Shown here one piece after another: positions 33,324 to 46,106 of a stretch of DNA of 64,000 nt. Position 1 is the first letter of the stretch; every line of letters starts with the position of its first letter. Location: the NCBI GenBank assembly GCA_014529385.2, contig CM043966.1, positions 86,522,087-86,586,086 on the forward strand, written 5' to 3'. A program made the position numbers and the translations under genes. The DNA comes from Adiantum capillus-veneris (Eukaryota > Streptophyta > Polypodiopsida > Polypodiales > Pteridaceae). The notes below the pieces were generated by a model. That model was not told where the DNA came from. It searched no databases and saw only the letters and a list, made by a program, of their open reading frames with translations.

Positions 33324-35156
33324 TGAAATGAAATAAAATGTTAATACAGCTGGCCTCTTCAAAAGGTCCTTTTTTTAATATTGATGGATATAATCCAATG
33401 CCTTGGTATAAAAAAAACTGACATAAAGTGAGACTAAAATCATCATCATCAATGCCCGAGGACACCGGCATCAGGTCAATGTCCGCCAATGCAAATAGTC
33501 ATACTGAGCGTCTCCCATATATGTCGTTCTAGAATTGTCATGATCCTCTATGGAGCCTCCATTGATGTTGTGGTCTCCTTCGTAGACATAGGCATCGAGC
33601 TCTCTAAGCTCAATGGCTCAATCAACTAATATACCTGTGGTATAAGTTGGCTCTGAAGTGCTCTAAAGGAATCAGTGATCTCCCTCTATTCAAGATGTAA
33701 ACTACCACTCAATTCAGGTGTGAACGTGGGCCTTCTCCTACGAATGGGTGCATTCACCTTCTTCGAGCTGTGATCTTACACTTTGGGGCTTGTCAGAGTT
33801 GGGTAACTATGGTACACAATTGTGATCTTGGATACAACCCACACATGAGCTAGGCACGAAGATGGCTTTCTATATAGCGCGTCTTCTCCAGCTTGCGAAG
33901 GACGACGTTGTGACAAGACACCAGCTTCGATACAACGAAGTACCAACAGAGGCCAGGACACGTCCCGTTAACTATAAGATATGAGGCCGCTTCCATTGCT
34001 TGTTCAGAGAGGGATTTGGACCACTCTCTAGAGTCATGGGGAATGAGGACCAGAGATAATAATCAATGCCTGGGATTTTTTTTTGCTCGAGCTGCGCACG
34101 CACAGAAAGAGCCTGACAAGAGGAGAAGCTAGTGAGTGTCAAGGCGGATCACAGACTTCTTTAGAGCGGGCACTAAACCATCGGAGCAGCTACTACCACA
34201 ACAGATCCCACATTCTCCTCACACCAGAGGCACATTGATCAACCAAGCGACAGAGCTAGGATTAAGATCCAGACGCCCACGACTGGCAGAGGACTACACA
34301 GCATCGAGGGAGGCCGCATCAAAGAATCAAGATCACTATGGCTTGACATGCACGACGCCCGATCATACTATTGACCATGGAGGAGGTTGATGAGATATCT
34401 GAGTGAAATATTTGAGCTTTGGGAGTGCTATTATGTCGGCAAGCATCTGAAGTACTGTCCAGCTTGATGATCTATGAAATATTACCACGGTTTGAAAGAT
34501 CTTTGATACTCCTTTTTGGGTCTCTCCGGCTTGCTGCTACGCGGGCATACTACGCGGAATGAAAATGGTGTGAATCTTGAGAATTAGGCATGGGACCTGT
34601 TGTATATCATTTCCATGAACATTGAAGGATGGTCGAGGGCACAGGGTTGTTGAATCTCCATGTGCTATACTTGGAGCGGCATAATGCTGGTCATAACTAG
34701 TTGCGCTTGCAGAAACAAGCTGAGTAAGGTAGTTGAAGTTGGACATACTATTCATCTAGCCACTGGGTCTTGTTGCACACAAAGCTGCTATGATTGCTAC
34801 ACGGGGAAGGCACAGAGGCTTCACTGCAAAAGAAAGTCGATGCCAATATGCCGATGAGGCAAACAATGACATTGTCGACCTTCTATTGCTAGAATGAATA
34901 GGGAGGAGGTTTGGCCTAGAGACTCTATGCTACTGAAGAATGCGCTCACCATGTCAACGAGGTAGTCTTTTCTTCATGGCTCTTTGCTTTCATTTGAACA
35001 GGTATAAGGTGCCAGTACAATAGCTAGTTGGACACATGCAGCAATTAATGCATTCCAAGAGGTGACACTCCAAGCACTTTTTGTGCTTTCTCAAGCGCAC
35101 CACATTAAGCATACATGTCGACCAAGACGGTGCAAGGCACGTCATCTTTTATCTTG

Positions 35157-35456
35157 CAAAGAGCCACATGCCTTCAAGATGCATGCGTAGGTGATAGGGA
35201 GCATGATAGATTTGAAAGTCGTCAATGCCTGTGATCGATGTGTGATTAAAAAATCTTGCAACATGTGATGCTTGTGTAGGTGATTGCATCTATGCATGCA
35301 TAGGTGATTGCAACATGAGAGAGGCCCTCACCTTGCATCTAAATTTTGACTGCAACGATTAGAAAAGCGCGACAGAGCCACATGCCTTCTAGATGCCTGT
35401 GCGTAGGTGATTGCAGCTGGAGAGAGGCCCTCACTTTGCATCTGGATTTTGACTTC
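35157..35456. repeat. interleaved diverged direct repeats
   Basis: GAGCCACATGCCTTC recurs at about 35162 and 35376. GAGAGAGGCCCTCAC.TTGCATCT recurs at about 35318 and 35421. GTAGGTGATTGCA recurs several times. This appears to be a duplicated ~200-bp unit with internal deletions. Confidence 0.7.
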
Positions 35457-35731
35457 CAGGCCATAGCAGCTAATTAATCTCCTAATAAGTTGCTTAAGCG
35501 TAGGGTAAATGCACACTATTTTGGAGCACAGAAGAAAAGCATAGAAAGAGAAGGGTAATCTGTAGACCCACATCCAGCAATGCTTGTTACTTCCTTTAGT
35601 ACTAGCTAGAAAAAAGTCACAGCCTCTTGTAGCAATTACTCCTGTGAATATGTGTGTGGAAATTATAACGTGCTGTGATGATGGCTTTGGTTGAAAGGAG
35701 GAGCGTCAAAAAGATGTTACTCGCTTTATAG

Positions 35732-35733
<2 letters not shown>

Positions 35734-35795
<62 letters not shown>

Positions 35796-35823
35796 ATCTC
35801 TCTCTCTCGCTCGCTCTCTCTCT
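35734..35823. repeat. (CT)n microsatellite, imperfect 3' end
   Basis: CT repeats with G and A interruptions toward 35823. Confidence 0.95.
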
Positions 35824-35875
35824 CAAACAGTGGCCAGAGACAAACCTGCAAACAAAGCTCCGAGCTAACAATTAA

Positions 35876-36101
35876 ATGAAGCTTTTGAATAATGCTTAGA
35901 TCTTAATTTGAGCGTGACACAAAAAAGAACTAATGGTTTAGTCCCCACATTTTTAAAGAGTAGCCACGTGGGTTAATGAGAGCGCAGTGCTGTGATTTTA
36001 CCTTGTACGCTAACAAAGTAATGAATCTTTTGAATAATGCTCTAGAACTTAATTTGAGCGTGACACAAAAATGAACTAATGGTTTAGTCCCCACATTTGT
36101 A
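35876..36101. repeat. ~80-bp direct repeat, offset 146 bp
   Basis: 35876-35956 and 36022-36101 share CTTTTGAATAATGCT, TTAATTTGAGCGTGACAC and AACTAATGGTTTAGTCCCC. The 36110-37110 stretch is A/T-rich and non-coding. Confidence 0.85.
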
Positions 36102-37111
36102 GACGAGGTCTAGATGAGTAGCTTGAAGTTTGCATGTACAATGGAGACTTGAGGTAGATCTACTTGTGCATCACATTGATGGAAAGAACCTCTAAAATAT
36201 AATGTGGATGTGTGGAATAGCATGTCGAAAAGTGAAAGTATTTTTCAATGAACAAGAGAAACCTCATGAGCCACAATAACATCACAAACAGCTTATTAAG
36301 GAGCCACAAACACAACACTAAGGTTGCTAGACCCAATAAAAAGGTGAAGTTGACCACATGCTATCGAAGTGTCTATTTGGTCAATAGAGAGTATCATCAC
36401 AAGCTAGCAAGATGGAACAAATCATACCCATATGGAGAAACCTCTTTCTCATTGTAGAAAATATTTAGTTAAATTCATCAGCGTCCTTGTGATCGTTTAT
36501 GTACTCTCTCTTTCACCCTCAGTTTGATATAGAACAGAGCTTGTTATGCTTACCATACTAATGTGTTGAAGCCTATGTACTTCTTGTGATAAAAGAAGGG
36601 ATAAAGTTTGCAAAGTGTAACTCCAAATATTAGTAAGGATGTCTGGTATCTTGCATTTAGTAAATGAATAAAATGCTTTTGTGAATCCCTAACAAAGGGT
36701 TCAAATAACTAGCAATGACATTCGAATAGAAAACATGACAGTTCATGTTTTTGTAATAGAAAAAATCAGCACTTGATAAGATCTTCTAGAGTCATAGCAT
36801 TAAAATAATCCACTGTTTTTTTGCATGAATTATTTAAGATATGTACTTGAAAAGGTGCAAATTATCTTGATGTTTTCTTTATGATTAATGGTGGTTTTTT
36901 TGTGTGTTTAGATAGTTTAACGTGTCAAATAAGAGTTACCTTGCAGGGACCCTTTTGAAAATGAAACCTAAATCGGTGTTCTAGTAACAATTTGGTGTTA
37001 TTCAAAGGGTATGAGTATTCAAAGTAAGCCAATAAAAGCTCAAAGCTCATGTCATAATAATCAATATCTAATTCTCCTAAATGATTTTCTCATATTAAAC
37101 TGATCATTTAA

Positions 37112-38612
37112 TGTGGGGAAGGCCAGGGGAGAAAAAGCTAGAATATTGGTTAAGCTAGCAGACCGGCCACAGTAGGGATCCAAGGAGGGAAAATAGGGAT
37201 CCAAAGGGGGGGCCATCTGCAAAAGAGCCATGTGCAACAATGGGCTGAAAAGACCCTAAGGTTCAGCCCATTAAGACTTCCAAAATGCTAAGGTTCCAAA
37301 ATTCAAAGGTTGTGTCCAAAGGTCAACCCTAGGGAAAATTGGATGCTTTGTGTGTGCCCTAAAAGTCTTTGCACATCCCTACATGGGAGGGGGCGAGCCC
37401 TAAAGGTAGGGGATGAGAGAGAAAGCCACACACACACACACACAGGCTCCCTTTACACAAAGGGAATGAGGGACACATGTCAGCTCCCTAGGCCAGATGC
37501 CCACAAGGTGTGCCCAATTTCTATTGGATGACCCTTGAAGTGGACCAATGAGAATTAAGCTAGAGTAAATCTAGTTTAATTAATTTAAAAACATTTAATA
37601 AAAGAAACCAATGAGAATTAAGTCTCCTAGAAGACTATTGGGCAGTCTCCCAAGGGGTCCAATGAGCATTCAGGAGCCCCATGGCTTGCCTGATTCCTAT
37701 TGGCCAGGAGGCAAAGGGGTCCAATGAGAGTTTAGTTTAATTATTTAATTACCTAAAGCTCTCACAAAAGGGGAAAGGGGGACACATGTCAGAAGGCTAT
37801 CACTTATGCTGCTTAATTGTAATTGGCTTGACTTGGGGAGGGCCAATGAGGCTTCAGCAAGAGCAATTAGCAAGAGGGCTCGCCCAAGAGAGAGAGAGGG
37901 GGCTGATTTTTGCAAGGCATTATCACACACACACTCACACAAGCTCATGTGTGAAGAAAGAGAAGACTATCTCTTCCCAAGCTTTAATGGAGAACTCATC
38001 ACCTACTCCAAGCTTGTGAGATAGAAGCCTACATCAACACTCTCTTGGCATGTGGATGCAAATCCAACCAAGAGCCAAGCTTCAATGCATGCTCATCTCC
38101 TCTACCAAGCTAATTACTAAGCTAAGCTATGCTACATATGAGTGATTATGTGAGGAGACGTACATCTTTCTCGTAAGATACTTCTTCTTCCTCTCAATCT
38201 ACTCTCATACCCTGCTAGCTCTCACCATCTTTGAAGGTGTGTGAGGTCTTGGGTCTGAAACGGGGATAAGTCAAGTTGTGTTTGTTAAGTGTTTTTCTTA
38301 GTGCATGAAGTTTCCATCTTCATTGCACTAGCTAGTCTTGAAGGAACACAAAGAATTGTATTGTACAATGTCTCTCTTGATGGGAGAAACCATAATACAA
38401 AGCCTTTTGGAGGGGGGACCGGCTCCATGAAAATCCGGTCCTCAACTGTTGTTAATAGCTTAATTTCTCTCTCTTTTGAAAGTATTGTCGATGCTATCTA
38501 ACTAGGTGTTATGCTTTTTGTTGCTCTCTCCACCCAAGCACTCTTGTAATTCTCATTAGGAATCTATTCTAATGAAATGCCCACTATGTTCATGCTAATT
38601 TCCGCTACACAT
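37112..38612. other. non-coding block with LTR-like texture
   Basis: Purine-rich clusters, repeated CCAATGAGAATTAAG-type words, a short (CA)n tract (37425-37444), a hairpin GGACCGG...CCGGTCC near 38418 and A/T-rich 3' sequence recall an LTR. No primer site, polypurine tract, TG...CA pair or target duplication was established. Confidence 0.2.
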
Positions 38613-39377
38613 AAGTTATTAGGCCATTAAATGTTACAGATCAACTCTCATTTTTAAAAATGGGACTTGAATAGGTCCCAAAATTCCTAAATTGGTGTTA
38701 TCAACTAAGCTTGTTGAAAACTTTGAAGAAATCTAGGTTTTAAATATACCTCCACATTGATATTTTGACCTTGTATTCTAGCATAATCTGGAAGATGTAA
38801 ATATTTTGATTTAATAAATTTATAACTTGATGCTAGTGGCCCAAGCTTGTGAAGAAGTTAATGAGACTTTTGAATAATCAACACAACGTGGACTGTACTT
38901 GTAGGGTATCCAACTTACATTTGAATTGGATGTTTTTTTCGTATAGATTGTGATCTAGTTTGTGTTAAGAATTGTATCATTAATATTATTTAGATGAATA
39001 TAACATAAATTATTCAAAAAATTTACAATAATCTCCATCATTCTGTAATATCTTTTCCTCTCTAAGGACAATGTGTGCAGTTGTGGTACTCGCATATCAA
39101 TGATAGAGTGTGTGAGATGTAAAATGTTTTGATCCCTTTCCTTTTATAGCTTCGTCTACAACTATGAGACTTTATTTTGTTTTCTTATTTGTATTAGTAA
39201 CGAATATATCAATTAAGAAACTTATTGATATCGAACGAGTAACCATGATATTTCTCAATAATTAGTTGTTTAACTATGCTTAATGAATTTTTACTAAAAT
39301 GAAATTAGGGGCAGACAAACTTACTACAATTACTTGATCCATTGTAAGTGATAAATAACTAGATGAAACACCCTTTT

Positions 39378-39600
39378 CTATATAGGAGTTTATAAACTAC
39401 CAGATGAGGATGCCAAAGAGCTGGCTACTATATAGGAGTTCATAACTTACTAGATGAACTTATTAGATAAGGACGTCCAAGAATAGGTTTCTATATAGGA
39501 GTTTATGACTTACTATATGAACTTACTAGATCAACATGTCCAAGAGCAAGTTGCTATATAGGAGTTTGTGATTTGCTAGATGAATTAGAAAATTGCTAGC
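39378..39600. repeat. four tandem ~50-63-bp units with CTATATAGGAGTT
   Basis: Units start at 39378, 39428, 39491 and 39554 (spacings 50, 63, 63). Each reads CTATATAGGAGTT.AT and then ACTTACTAGATGAACTTACTA-like words and CCAAGAG. The core resembles the pair at 22868-23014. Confidence 0.85.
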
Positions 39601-39819
39601 TTCGTTGCTAGATTAAATGTGAAAACTCCTACTTGTAACTAGGAATTATTGAGCATGTACTCTAACTTGCTATCTAGAAACACGTCCAAAGCTCCTTGTG
39701 TGAGACTTTCATTGCTGTATGTAGAAAGGAAGAGCAAACATTTTTTATAGCTGCATGAAGAATATTGCATTCTCTACAGAATCCGGTCTGTTATGATGCC
39801 ACAAGGTGCATTCGAAACC

Positions 39820-39820
<1 letters not shown>

Positions 39821-39852
<32 letters not shown>
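39821..39852. repeat. C homopolymer
   Basis: About 32 C with a single G near its end. Length may be an assembly estimate. The flanks (38620-39370 and 39860-40440) show no gene. Confidence 0.85.
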
Positions 39853-39853
<1 letters not shown>

Positions 39854-40451
39854 CCCCTCCCATGACAATCTCTCTGGCTTTTGAGATCTTAGTACATTAA
39901 CATTACTCTCTTGTATTGATTCTTTAACCTGCAGTTTGCTTTATAGGTGGATATGGACAATTCTTCGGATTCATATAGGCAGTACATGTCCAAGTCTTAT
40001 TATCCAACAATGCCAACATGCTATTACGTTCTGTCTGAATTGCGACCAATACATTTTATGGAAATTCTACCTTTGATGTTGCATCTGCCCTGTCAAGTAC
40101 TTTTTCTTTCAAAGCAAAACTAAGTGAATCATATTGAAAGAACAAAAGACAGTACACCGATGGGGACATGAATACATCCACCACAAGAGGGAAAGCACGT
40201 TAAATTACAAGGAAAACAAGATTTTTTCGCTTAGAACTTCGGCTTCCATGGGAAAATTCATTATCCTAACCATGCACCATTCCTTTATATTCCTTTTCAA
40301 AGAGGAAATTAGAAGATTTTGTTGCTTTTTATACTTTTATAATATTTCCTTTTCTCTTGCTCTTGGCTGGCAGTATCAAATTTTCAAGCGGCATGAGTGG
40401 AACTATGGTTCAGGCCATGAATCCACTATTCGGTGTAAGCCTTAACTGGAT

Positions 40452-40775
40452 CTTCTTTGGGGGGTGAGGCTTCTAATCGTTGGCATTGGGTAATTGGAGT
40501 TACACATCGTCACGTATAGCACTCAAGGTTTAGGGGTGAGGCTTCTAATCTACAGGTTGGCATTGGGTAATTGTAGTTACACATCGTCACGTACTCAAGA
40601 GCCAAGAATGCTGCTTGTGTCCACCAAGGAATTTCCACAGTAGTAATAGCAACAATTGATGATCTTTCAACCTATACAAAAAGATCAATTGTTGTTACCC
40701 ATCGTCACATTCCACCTAGGAATTTCCACAATAGCAATAGCAACAATTGATATTTGAACCTATACAAAAAGATGA
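40452..40775. repeat. two adjacent local duplications with a hairpin
   Basis: GGGGTGAGGCTTCTAATC..TTGGCATTGGGTAATTG.AGTTACACATCGTCACGTA occurs twice (offset about 75). GGAATTTCCACA.TAG.AATAGCAACAATTGAT..AACCTATACAAAAAGAT occurs twice (offset about 87). CAACAATTGAT and ATCAATTGTTG near 40650-40695 form a perfect 11-bp stem. Confidence 0.8.
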
Positions 40776-41084
40776 TCAAGAAGATCATTGGTGTCTACAA
40801 GATCATGACCAAAATCCGTGTATGCAACCATATGTCCATTGTAATATGCAAGAATATACGCACCACAGGAAAGATGCCCAATTAGAACATATGATCAAAT
40901 TGAGACTTAAAGAAAAGTAGAGATCTTTCTAATTGCATGGTCACCACATGAACGATTTACATCATCAAATGGACCACATACATGGCTACAGAAGCAATTG
41001 CATAGACCACATGGATGAAAGCATGTTAACATGTACAAAGATAGCAGACATGTCTTGGACAATGCTAACAAGTAGTACTAAGAA

Positions 41085-41226
41085 ACAAGGAAACCAAGTG
41101 TATGCATTTTGAACTTCAAATTCCTTCTTAAGAAGAGTGTGTAAGGACAAACATAACAAGGAAACCAACTGTATGCATTTTGAACTTCAAATTCCTTCTT
41201 AAAAAGAGTGTGTAAGGCCAAACATA
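41085..41226. repeat. 71-bp tandem duplication
   Basis: 41085-41155 and 41156-41226 differ at only a few positions, so the duplication is young. The 41230-41670 stretch is non-coding. Confidence 0.92.
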
Positions 41227-41674
41227 ATAAAAAGTATTCCCTTCGAGTTTTCAAATGCTCCCCTCTTAAGTATTTTCAATTACAACCATAATGTGTACTG
41301 GTGGGTTGTTGGTCCCAAACATGGAAGCTCAAAATGTTATGTCAAATAATGAACTGCATGCTTTTATAAATTTCTTCATAGCTTTTAGAGCCGATTGCAT
41401 ACATTTTTTCTCTTTTTGGGATGTGCTATATGGGTATGTTGATACAACTTACAAGGTTTGAAAAGTATGTGTACTACATGCTGCCTATTATCTAGCTTGA
41501 AGCTGTGTATATCTACTTGCTTGTAGTACAACCCTTGCACTACTTAGGAACAGTTCTCAATAATGTTTTCCCAATCATCAATGCAATAAAGAAGGTAAAA
41601 ATCCACCTCCTCAATATTGGTCATAACGTCTGGGGTCACCGCAAAAGTATCACCGACACAGAAAGAGATACTCA

Positions 41675-41812
41675 CACTACAACAAAGAAGGTGTTATCGA
41701 CGCATATATCGACGCTGCTCGTTGCTATGAGCGTCGCTGTGAAACCAGTCACTATTAGCGATGTGCATAGCGACGACCATAGCGACGCATATAGCGACGA
41801 CCATAGCAAAAT
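41675..41812. repeat. CACTA terminus and subterminal repeats
   Basis: After the CACTAC terminus, ATAGCGACG, CATAGCGACGACC and relatives (ATCGACGC, AGCGTCGC) recur at least six times within 110 bp. Such subterminal motifs are where TNPA-type proteins bind in EnSpm elements. Confidence 0.85.
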
Positions 41813-42083
41813 TTTTTTTTCTTGGGCAAAGGGCAGGTAGCCTGGCCTGTGCCCAGTTAAAAGATGGACACAACCACAGCCAGAATTCCTGCCCTCTGCC
41901 CAAGAAAGCGAGCAGCACCAAAATATCAACCATGCTCCCGCGCGCAGAAATTTCGGCAGAGCTCCCTTTGTTTTTACATAAACTTAAAAAAAAAAACCAT
42001 ATCATGTATACGCCTCCTACATGCTATCCATGTAGGATCTCACATGAGATTTAAGGCCAATGAAAGACAATCGTACCAACTGA

Positions 42084-42310
42084 AAAGCATAGCCATAACT
42101 TAAAAGCATAACCATAACTTAAAAGCATAACCATAACGAACCATAACCATAACTTAAAAGCATAACCATAACGAACCATAACCATAACCATAACTTAAAA
42201 GCATAACCATAACTTAAAACCATAACTGGCTATAATCACTTTGATCAAAACCATAAAGTAGATAACCATAACCATAAACAAAATTAACAATAACCATAAG
42301 CATAACCAGA
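42084..42310. repeat. minisatellite of ACCATA / AACTTAAAAGCATA words
   Basis: Units such as CATAACTTAAAAGCATAACC and CATAACGAACCATAACC alternate, decaying into looser ACCATA words up to about 42400. It lies inside the CACTA element between the subterminal repeats and the TNPA-like gene. Confidence 0.85.
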
Positions 42311-42580
42311 AAGAGAAACAATAACTGTCTATACAATGACAATGACAATAATCATAACCATAAGGGAAACAATAATTGTCTGAACACTAACTGTTTGTAC
42401 AAAAAAGAGACACAGAAGCGTGTCTGTGTCTCACAAAGCATATAGATGAAATCTGGTCCACTAATGACCAGGCGTCGCAACCTGCACATAGGACAACTCA
42501 CAAAATTAGTATTGATATTACTTCACATATACTGACTTAATTAAATCAACTCACACATATTAACGTCTCACCTCAAGCGA

Positions 42581-43686
42581 TCAGCGAGACTGTAAGGCTT
42601 CCCAGTCTACAGGCTCTCCTGAAGCTTCAAGATCATTCAGTACTTCATAGATACCTCTGCGATATCCATCTGACTCCTCCTCGCGTGATGGAGCTCGATG
42701 CATCGCAAGATTCTGCGTTTATACAAAAATCAAAGTAATAAGAATACATGATTCATTGCGTTTTAAAAAACGCCATAGTTAAGATTGGATTAGAAACTCA
42801 CAAACTCATAGCGAAAGGTGTCGAAGCCTCCGCTGCCAAGATGAGATGTCCCCCTAGTCATCTGTCGTACCTGCGCGGCCTCACGCTGCTGTCTGAACCG
42901 CGTGGCTGCTGTCCGCTCATCCTCCTTGATCTGCAGCCTCGTCTCGTGTGGGATGCCCGAAGGCTTCGGCGAGCCGGTCCTGAAAGCCTTCCGAGCTGCA
43001 TCTCGTCGATGTTTGATGGTGTCCCGTGCAACACCCTTGATCCACCGCGCCGAAACAACGGAAGAACCCGGAGCAGGCTGGTACTCTCTCAGGATGGTCT
43101 CCACTATGTAAGTGACTTTTTCCTTTTCTTGCTGATCCCAAGACGTCAGAATGCTGGTCGAAAACTGCAGCTCCACGAGCTGGCGAATCCGCTGTCTCAT
43201 CTCAGTCCCGACTCTATCCATGTCAACAGAACCATCTCCTCGTACAGTATAGAGCTTGGAGGCACTAGGATCGTGTGCCCCCCAAGGTGTCCGAGGTGTG
43301 CCAAGAGGTGTGTCGAGAGGTGTGCCTGGGTAAGATGGGGGTCGTGAGCGAGGAGGGGTCGAAGCATCTGTGGACCCTCCTCCATAGCAACCACCACCTC
43401 CACCTGACGATCGCCAAGATCGGCGAGTGCACCTGTGCTGCGGAGATGAGGACGTACCCGCCTCTGCCCTACCCCTAGGCGTCGTACCCATAGGCATCCT
43501 GAATCCCCTAGGCGTCTCCCCCCTAGGCGTCAGTCCCTCGGGTGTGAAGCCTGGAGGCGTAGTACCCGTGTCTTTGGCTACCAAGTACTGAGAAGCCTCT
43601 GCCATCTGAGCAGGCGTCATCCGTGTAACGAAGCCCATGAATGCATCTGCACTCATGGAAGCGGGATCTGGAATCTTGTGTGCCAT
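42581..43686 (-). CDS. TNPA-like CACTA protein, two exons, intact (338 aa)
   Basis: Exons 43686-42802 and 42712-42581 on the minus strand. The intron begins GTGAGT and ends ACGCAG, is phase 0, and the joined frame ends at TGA (42583-42581). The start is ATG at 43686 (MAHKIPDPASMSADAF), shortly after an acceptor-like TTTGTGCAG, so an upstream non-coding or coding exon is possible. The N-terminal half is Pro/Gly/Thr-rich with TP[RP]G repeats. The central block EKVTYIVETILREYQ...WIKGVARDTIKHRRDAARKAF matches the plant transposase_24/TNPA-type DNA-binding region. The C-terminal exon reads MHRAPSREEESDGYRRGIYE. The likely role is binding subterminal repeats and assisting the transposase. No inactivating change is visible, in contrast to the transposase beside it. 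Confidence 0.75.
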
Positions 43687-43796
43687 ACTAAAGTCCTGCA
43701 CAAAGAAAGTAAAATAAAGCGTCAGAACACAATTGTTTAAATTAACTTTAAGCTTAATTTTAAATCAAAGTCTTCACACAAACACTTACAGGCCTA

Positions 43797-45150
43797 GGCC
43801 TCGAGGAGTGAGGCATCATCGATAAGATCTTGCACCGTATCATCGTCTATCTCTAATTGCAAACATAACTCTGCCCCAACTCGTTCTGGCAGATTGTCTT
43901 CATCCATTGCATCTTCATCTACAAGTGTCAATTCTGGCTCGTCTGCGTTATCCCTCGTATATCTGTCAGCTTCCTCTGCCATACCTTCGTCCATCTAATC
44001 TAATGTCACAGTAGTATGGACGTCGTCTGACTGACTTTCCTCCAGGAGATCTTGCCCTTCAAATACTTGTTTATTTCTTGGAGCAACCTGAACCACAAAC
44101 CACCATTGTCGCTCTCGAGGGTCCGGTACAAAGACCACTTGCTCGCAATGTTCGGGGAGAGCAAATGTGTCGCTCGCATCTGTCCAAGTCTTTGTAGAAT
44201 CTATTTGCACAAGTTTGTTTCCATCTCTGCGTACCGTTGCATTGCGACCGGAAGTAATCACCTTGAACCACTTCACATCCAACAAAAACATCTCAAACCG
44301 CCTGAAGCTTACTTTCAGGATATCTGACACCAGACCACAGTAATACAGGTTGCTAGTGCTCTCATTCGTGTCTCTAGCACTGGCCCTGCTCTTTTGCATG
44401 AAACTAACCATTATCCCACTGTCAAACGTGTTTCTTCTACTGTCAATTTGTTGTGTTTTGAAATGCTTTCCATGCGACCACAGTGCCATGTATGTATGAT
44501 ACTTCCAATCACATCCAATAGCCAGCTCTTCCTCTTCTAGAGATATGGGTTCTCTGATCTGTCGAGCTGCTTTCAAAGTCTTGTCCAACCATGCCATTGT
44601 AGGGAATTCAGGTAGAGGAGCGAGATAGTCTGGCAAGGGTAAGCCTCTAGTCGTTCGACTTCGCCTGAAATCCCGTCGTTCTAGATTGCGTCTCTTTCTC
44701 TTCTTCGTACCTTTCAAGCCATTTTTGCATCGGAGCTGAATTTAGTATACAGAACTTCATGATCTTTTCTCGCATGGCCAGGTTCATTTTCTTCGGCACC
44801 CCTTGCCCTTGCGGCTCCTCTCCCACCAGTCTTGCATCCTCCTCATCGCTCCACAGTCAAGGCATTTCTGGGTCAGAAACAGATAGAAATTAGGTCGTCA
44901 ATACAAGAGACTCTTGCACCAGCTATCCTTCTGCCATGCTCCCCTATGGACGCGCTTTTTGGCGAACAAAACCCTTAAGTGTTTTCATGAACCACTCTAG
45001 AAAGAACATCCAATGGCTGTGGACTGTACCTGCCACTACAACCTCATCTACTACATGGACGAGCAAGTGCATTTGGATAGTTAGGCAGCTCGTGGGTAGA
45101 TACTTCTCAATCATGCAAACTGCCTCATGCAAACTACCTCGCATACTCTA
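43797..45150 (-). pseudogene. CACTA transposase (Tnp2 type), DUF4218-DUF4216 tail, broken
   Basis: Minus strand. From 45144 come MIEKYLPTSCLTIQMHLLVH, VVDEVVVAG and HSHWMFFLEWFMKTLKGFVR, the DUF4218 signature. There follow stops and a frame change (about 44935-44830), then LAMREKIMKFCILNSAPMQKWL. From 44717, after a frame change, are GCDWKYHTYMALWSHGKHF and YYCGLVSDILKVSFRRF...FLLDVKWFKV, then VVFVPDPRERQWWFVVQVAP, the DUF4216 domain. An in-frame TAG near 43995 precedes an acidic tail (MDEGMAEEADRYTRD). The catalytic part upstream of DUF4218 is missing. It is dead, while the neighbouring TNPA-like gene is intact. Confidence 0.85.
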
Positions 45151-45160
45151 GTCTTGCCCA

Positions 45161-45196
45161 ATCTCCGTACACCTCGGTCCAGAGGTGTACGGAGAT
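45161..45196. repeat. perfect 15-bp stem hairpin
   Basis: ATCTCCGTACACCTC (45161-45175), loop GGTCCA, then the exact complement (45182-45196). It lies at the truncated side of the CACTA element. The following 45200-45670 stretch has no supported gene. Confidence 0.85.
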
Positions 45197-45679
45197 CAGG
45201 ACCACCGGGTCAAAATCTCATCTTTATTGGTCAAATCCTATATGGGTAGACACATACGTGCAATCCCAGGTGTACATGGCAATGCATGTAGCAGACAAAA
45301 CCCCTTTGCCTCTTTTAGTTCCATAGTTTCTTCTCTGTCTACGAACCCACCTGCCTCCATTCCGAGGTAGCCTGTCAGAGAAAGCTTTCCAATGCCGCAC
45401 TTGATGAATCATATATTAAAGCATGACCATTTTTGTCATTTTTGTAATGTTCCGTCTGTTTGCAATTTTTTGCACAGGTTTTTCCAAGGATATTATGCCC
45501 ATCCTGGTGTTTTTTTCACCACATGCACAAGCCATGGAAGTTCTCAGCCCAATGAAAGTTTTCTACTTGATTGTAAACCGGACAGGGCCTCCATGTCCAA
45601 GCTAGAAGATAATGTGGAGATGGATGAGCAACTTGAGAAAGATTCAGAAGCCTTGCATGGTTCTTGCTCAAAAAAGCGA

Positions 45680-46017
<338 letters not shown>

Positions 46018-46106
46018 TTCTGTGAGAAGAAGAAGAAGCTTTCCATCTCTGTGTGCTTTGTGCTTGTCTTGTGTAGCTCTCTTGCATCCTCATTCTTTAC
46101 ATAGCA

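Larger units (their letters stand above)
41675..45150 (-). mobile_element. CACTA/EnSpm transposon, 3' portion
   Basis: One terminus is CACTACAACAAAGAAGGTG at 41675, the canonical CACTA inverted-repeat form, followed by subterminal direct repeats and, on the minus strand, a TNPA-like gene and the tail of a Tnp2 transposase (DUF4218, DUF4216). The opposite terminus was not found, so the element is 5'-truncated at or after about 45150, and its 3-bp target duplication cannot be checked. Confidence 0.85.

Noticed and set aside
34136-34390. Open frame starting RRITDFF, resembling a PCNA-interacting motif
   Set aside because: No ATG (a TGA directly precedes it), no domain and no second supporting feature; a five-residue match is not evidence.
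37112-38612. Solo LTR
   Set aside because: Texture is suggestive but no ends, target duplication, primer site or second copy could be shown; listed only as an unassigned block.
39378-39600. Regularly spaced repeats considered as a CRISPR-like array
   Set aside because: Intervening sequence is repeated rather than unique, and the setting is a plant nuclear genome.
42084-42400. ACCATA-rich repeats considered as interstitial telomere sequence
   Set aside because: The unit does not match plant telomere CCCTAAA and the block lies inside a CACTA element.
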